This document shows, piece after piece, positions 59,452 to 60,240 of a DNA stretch of 60,240 nt (its first letter is position 1; each line of letters opens with the position of its first letter). This stretch comes from Palsa-870 sp035937155 (lineage in GTDB: Bacteria; Chloroflexota; Dormibacteria; Dormibacterales; Dormibacteraceae). The position numbers and the translations under genes are program-made. Below the pieces are notes generated by a model. That model was not told where the DNA came from. It ran no database searches and saw only the letters and a program-made list of their open reading frames with translations. Where the stretch lies: assembly GCA_035937155.1 (NCBI GenBank), contig DASYVJ010000092.1, forward strand, positions 1 through 60,240, in the 5' to 3' direction.

Positions 59452-60240
59452 ACGTCCATCAGCGCCTTGCGTTGGGCGCCGTCGATCGGTATGTGGGCGC
59501 CATTGATGAATGAGGCTCGTGGTGAGGCCAGGAATGTCACCAGGGAAGCGACTTCTGCCGGTTCGCAGATGCGATGGAACGGTATGGAGGAGAGTGCCAG
59601 CTCATGTGCTCGCTTCTGGTCGACCTTCTTGTCGCGCGCGAAAGCCTTCTCGAGCCCGTCCCAGCGATCCGTGTTGACCGGCCCAGGGTTCACGGTGTTG
59701 ATGCGCACGCCGTACCGGCCGTACTGCTCGGCCACCGAGGACGCAAAGTTGATGTCAGCGGCGTTGGCCACGCCTGCCGTCATCTCCCAGTAGCTGGGTT
59801 TGAGCCCGTCGTTGCCGACGACGAGCACGATCGCGCCCTCCCCTCGCTCGCGCATGTGGGGAATGACCGCCCGCACCGAACGTACGTAGCCCATGAACTT
59901 CAAGTTCAGGCTCGAGAACCAGTGCTCCTCGGTCAACTCCTCGAGCAGACCGCCCGGCGAGCTGCCTGCGCATGTCACGAGGATGTCGATGTGACCGAAT
60001 CGTTCCAGCGTGGCGGCCACGCAGCGGTCGATGTCCTCTGCCTTGCTCATGTCGCCCGCCATCGGCACTATGGCGCGCTTGGTCTTCGCCTCGATCTCGC
60101 GAGCCGCGCGCTCCAATGGCTCGGCCGTGCGCGCGGTGATGACCACGTCGGCGCCCTCCGACGCGAGCTGCTCAGCTACAGCGCGGCCGATGCCCTTGCT
60201 GGCACCCGTGACAAACGCGACCTTGTTGGTCAGTTGAAAA
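59448..60240 (-). CDS. SDR-family protein lacking the Tyr/Lys dyad, 5'-truncated
   Basis: Short-chain dehydrogenase-like protein whose 5' end lies beyond the right edge. The visible part (about 263 aa) starts just before the Rossmann motif VTGASKGIG and runs to FINGAHIPIDGAQRKALMDV. The catalytic region reads VVGNDGLKPSYWEMTAGVAN: where YxxxK is expected (before the NAADINFAS helix) the residues are Ala and Asn, and the preceding Ser is also missing. The next motif VNPGPVNTDRW is intact. This matches a divergent SDR subgroup and suggests a non-classical reaction or binding role. GTG at 60146 is internal, not the start. Translationally coupled to the hydrolase. Confidence 0.87.
   Translation of the reverse strand, partial: FQLTNKVAFVTGASKGIGRAVAEQLASEGADVVITARTAEPLERAAREIEAKTKRAIVPMAGDMSKAEDIDRCVAATLERFGHIDILVTCAGSSPGGLLEELTEEHWFSSLNLKFMGYVRSVRAVIPHMRERGEGAIVLVVGNDGLKPSYWEMTAGVANAADINFASSVAEQYGRYGVRINTVNPGPVNTDRWDGLEKAFARDKKVDQKRAHELALSSIPFHRICEPAEVASLVTFLASPRASFINGAHIPIDGAQRKALMDV

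Noticed and set aside
1..60240. tRNA, rRNA, CRISPR array, insertion sequence or prophage genes
   Set aside because: No CCA-ended cloverleaf, regular spacer-repeat array, transposase or integrase was seen. The palindromic repeats are irregularly placed and too few for a CRISPR.

Overview
The window is a 60.2-kb, high-GC, gene-dense bacterial segment with no rRNA, tRNA or CRISPR array that I could find. Genes are packed into operons with 4-bp ATGA, GTGA or TTGA overlaps, and GTG and TTG starts are frequent. F420/flavin-dependent luciferase-like enzymes, several molybdenum hydroxylases, ribose-type sugar import and MacB/FtsX permeases together suggest a free-living soil heterotroph of the Chloroflexota/Dormibacterota/Actinobacteria type. 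That placement is inferred from gene content and composition, not from a marker gene.

Layout: 1-6030, two FtsX-type ABC permeases (the first cut by the window edge) and a LiaS/NarX-type histidine kinase. 6207-7423, a small unknown protein and a convergent secreted clan GH-A glycosidase. 7652-17821, a sugar catabolic locus: sugar epimerase, a promoter with an operator-like palindrome, binding protein, terminator/attenuator, ATPase, two permeases, an opposed amidase, then Gfo/Idh oxidoreductase, DeoC aldolase and a luciferase-like oxidoreductase. 17822-24554, an eight-gene minus-strand operon (VOC, MetE-like, two DapA-like lyases, luciferase-like, SDR, MaoC, CaiB CoA-transferase) whose pathway I cannot name. 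24673-26543, an SDR and a LacI-family repressor. 26563-27666, a D-threonine aldolase-like enzyme. 27698-32147, a GMC dehydrogenase with its subunit 3 and a molybdenum hydroxylase large subunit. 32119-36189, NudC-like Nudix, methylmalonate-semialdehyde dehydrogenase, SDR and a metallo-beta-lactamase-fold protein.

36192-43748 is the most unusual part: one minus-strand operon in which a complete molybdenum hydroxylase (FAD, 2Fe-2S and Mo subunits) lies between two proteins of the PEP-synthase/pyruvate phosphate dikinase superfamily. One has only the phosphohistidine swivel domain behind a long unknown domain. The other has the ATP-grasp and swivel domains but no PEP/pyruvate barrel. This split recalls phenylphosphate synthase and suggests an ATP-driven phosphorylation step coupled to hydroxylation of an unknown substrate.

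43843-47242 holds a transaldolase and a UbiB-kinase/MpaB-oxygenase pair. 47377-54133 is a GntR-led operon with a second complete molybdenum hydroxylase, an ACMSD-type amidohydrolase, a carboxymuconolactone-decarboxylase-like protein and a DUF3891 protein. A divergent orphan Mo subunit and an MFS transporter follow (54256-57779), then a Nudix hydrolase, an alpha/beta hydrolase and a partial SDR at the right edge. GC-rich palindromic repeats lie at several gene junctions, sometimes extending or interrupting reading frames. No gene-free stretch exceeds 300 bases; the longest are 7424-7651 and 57780-57977.
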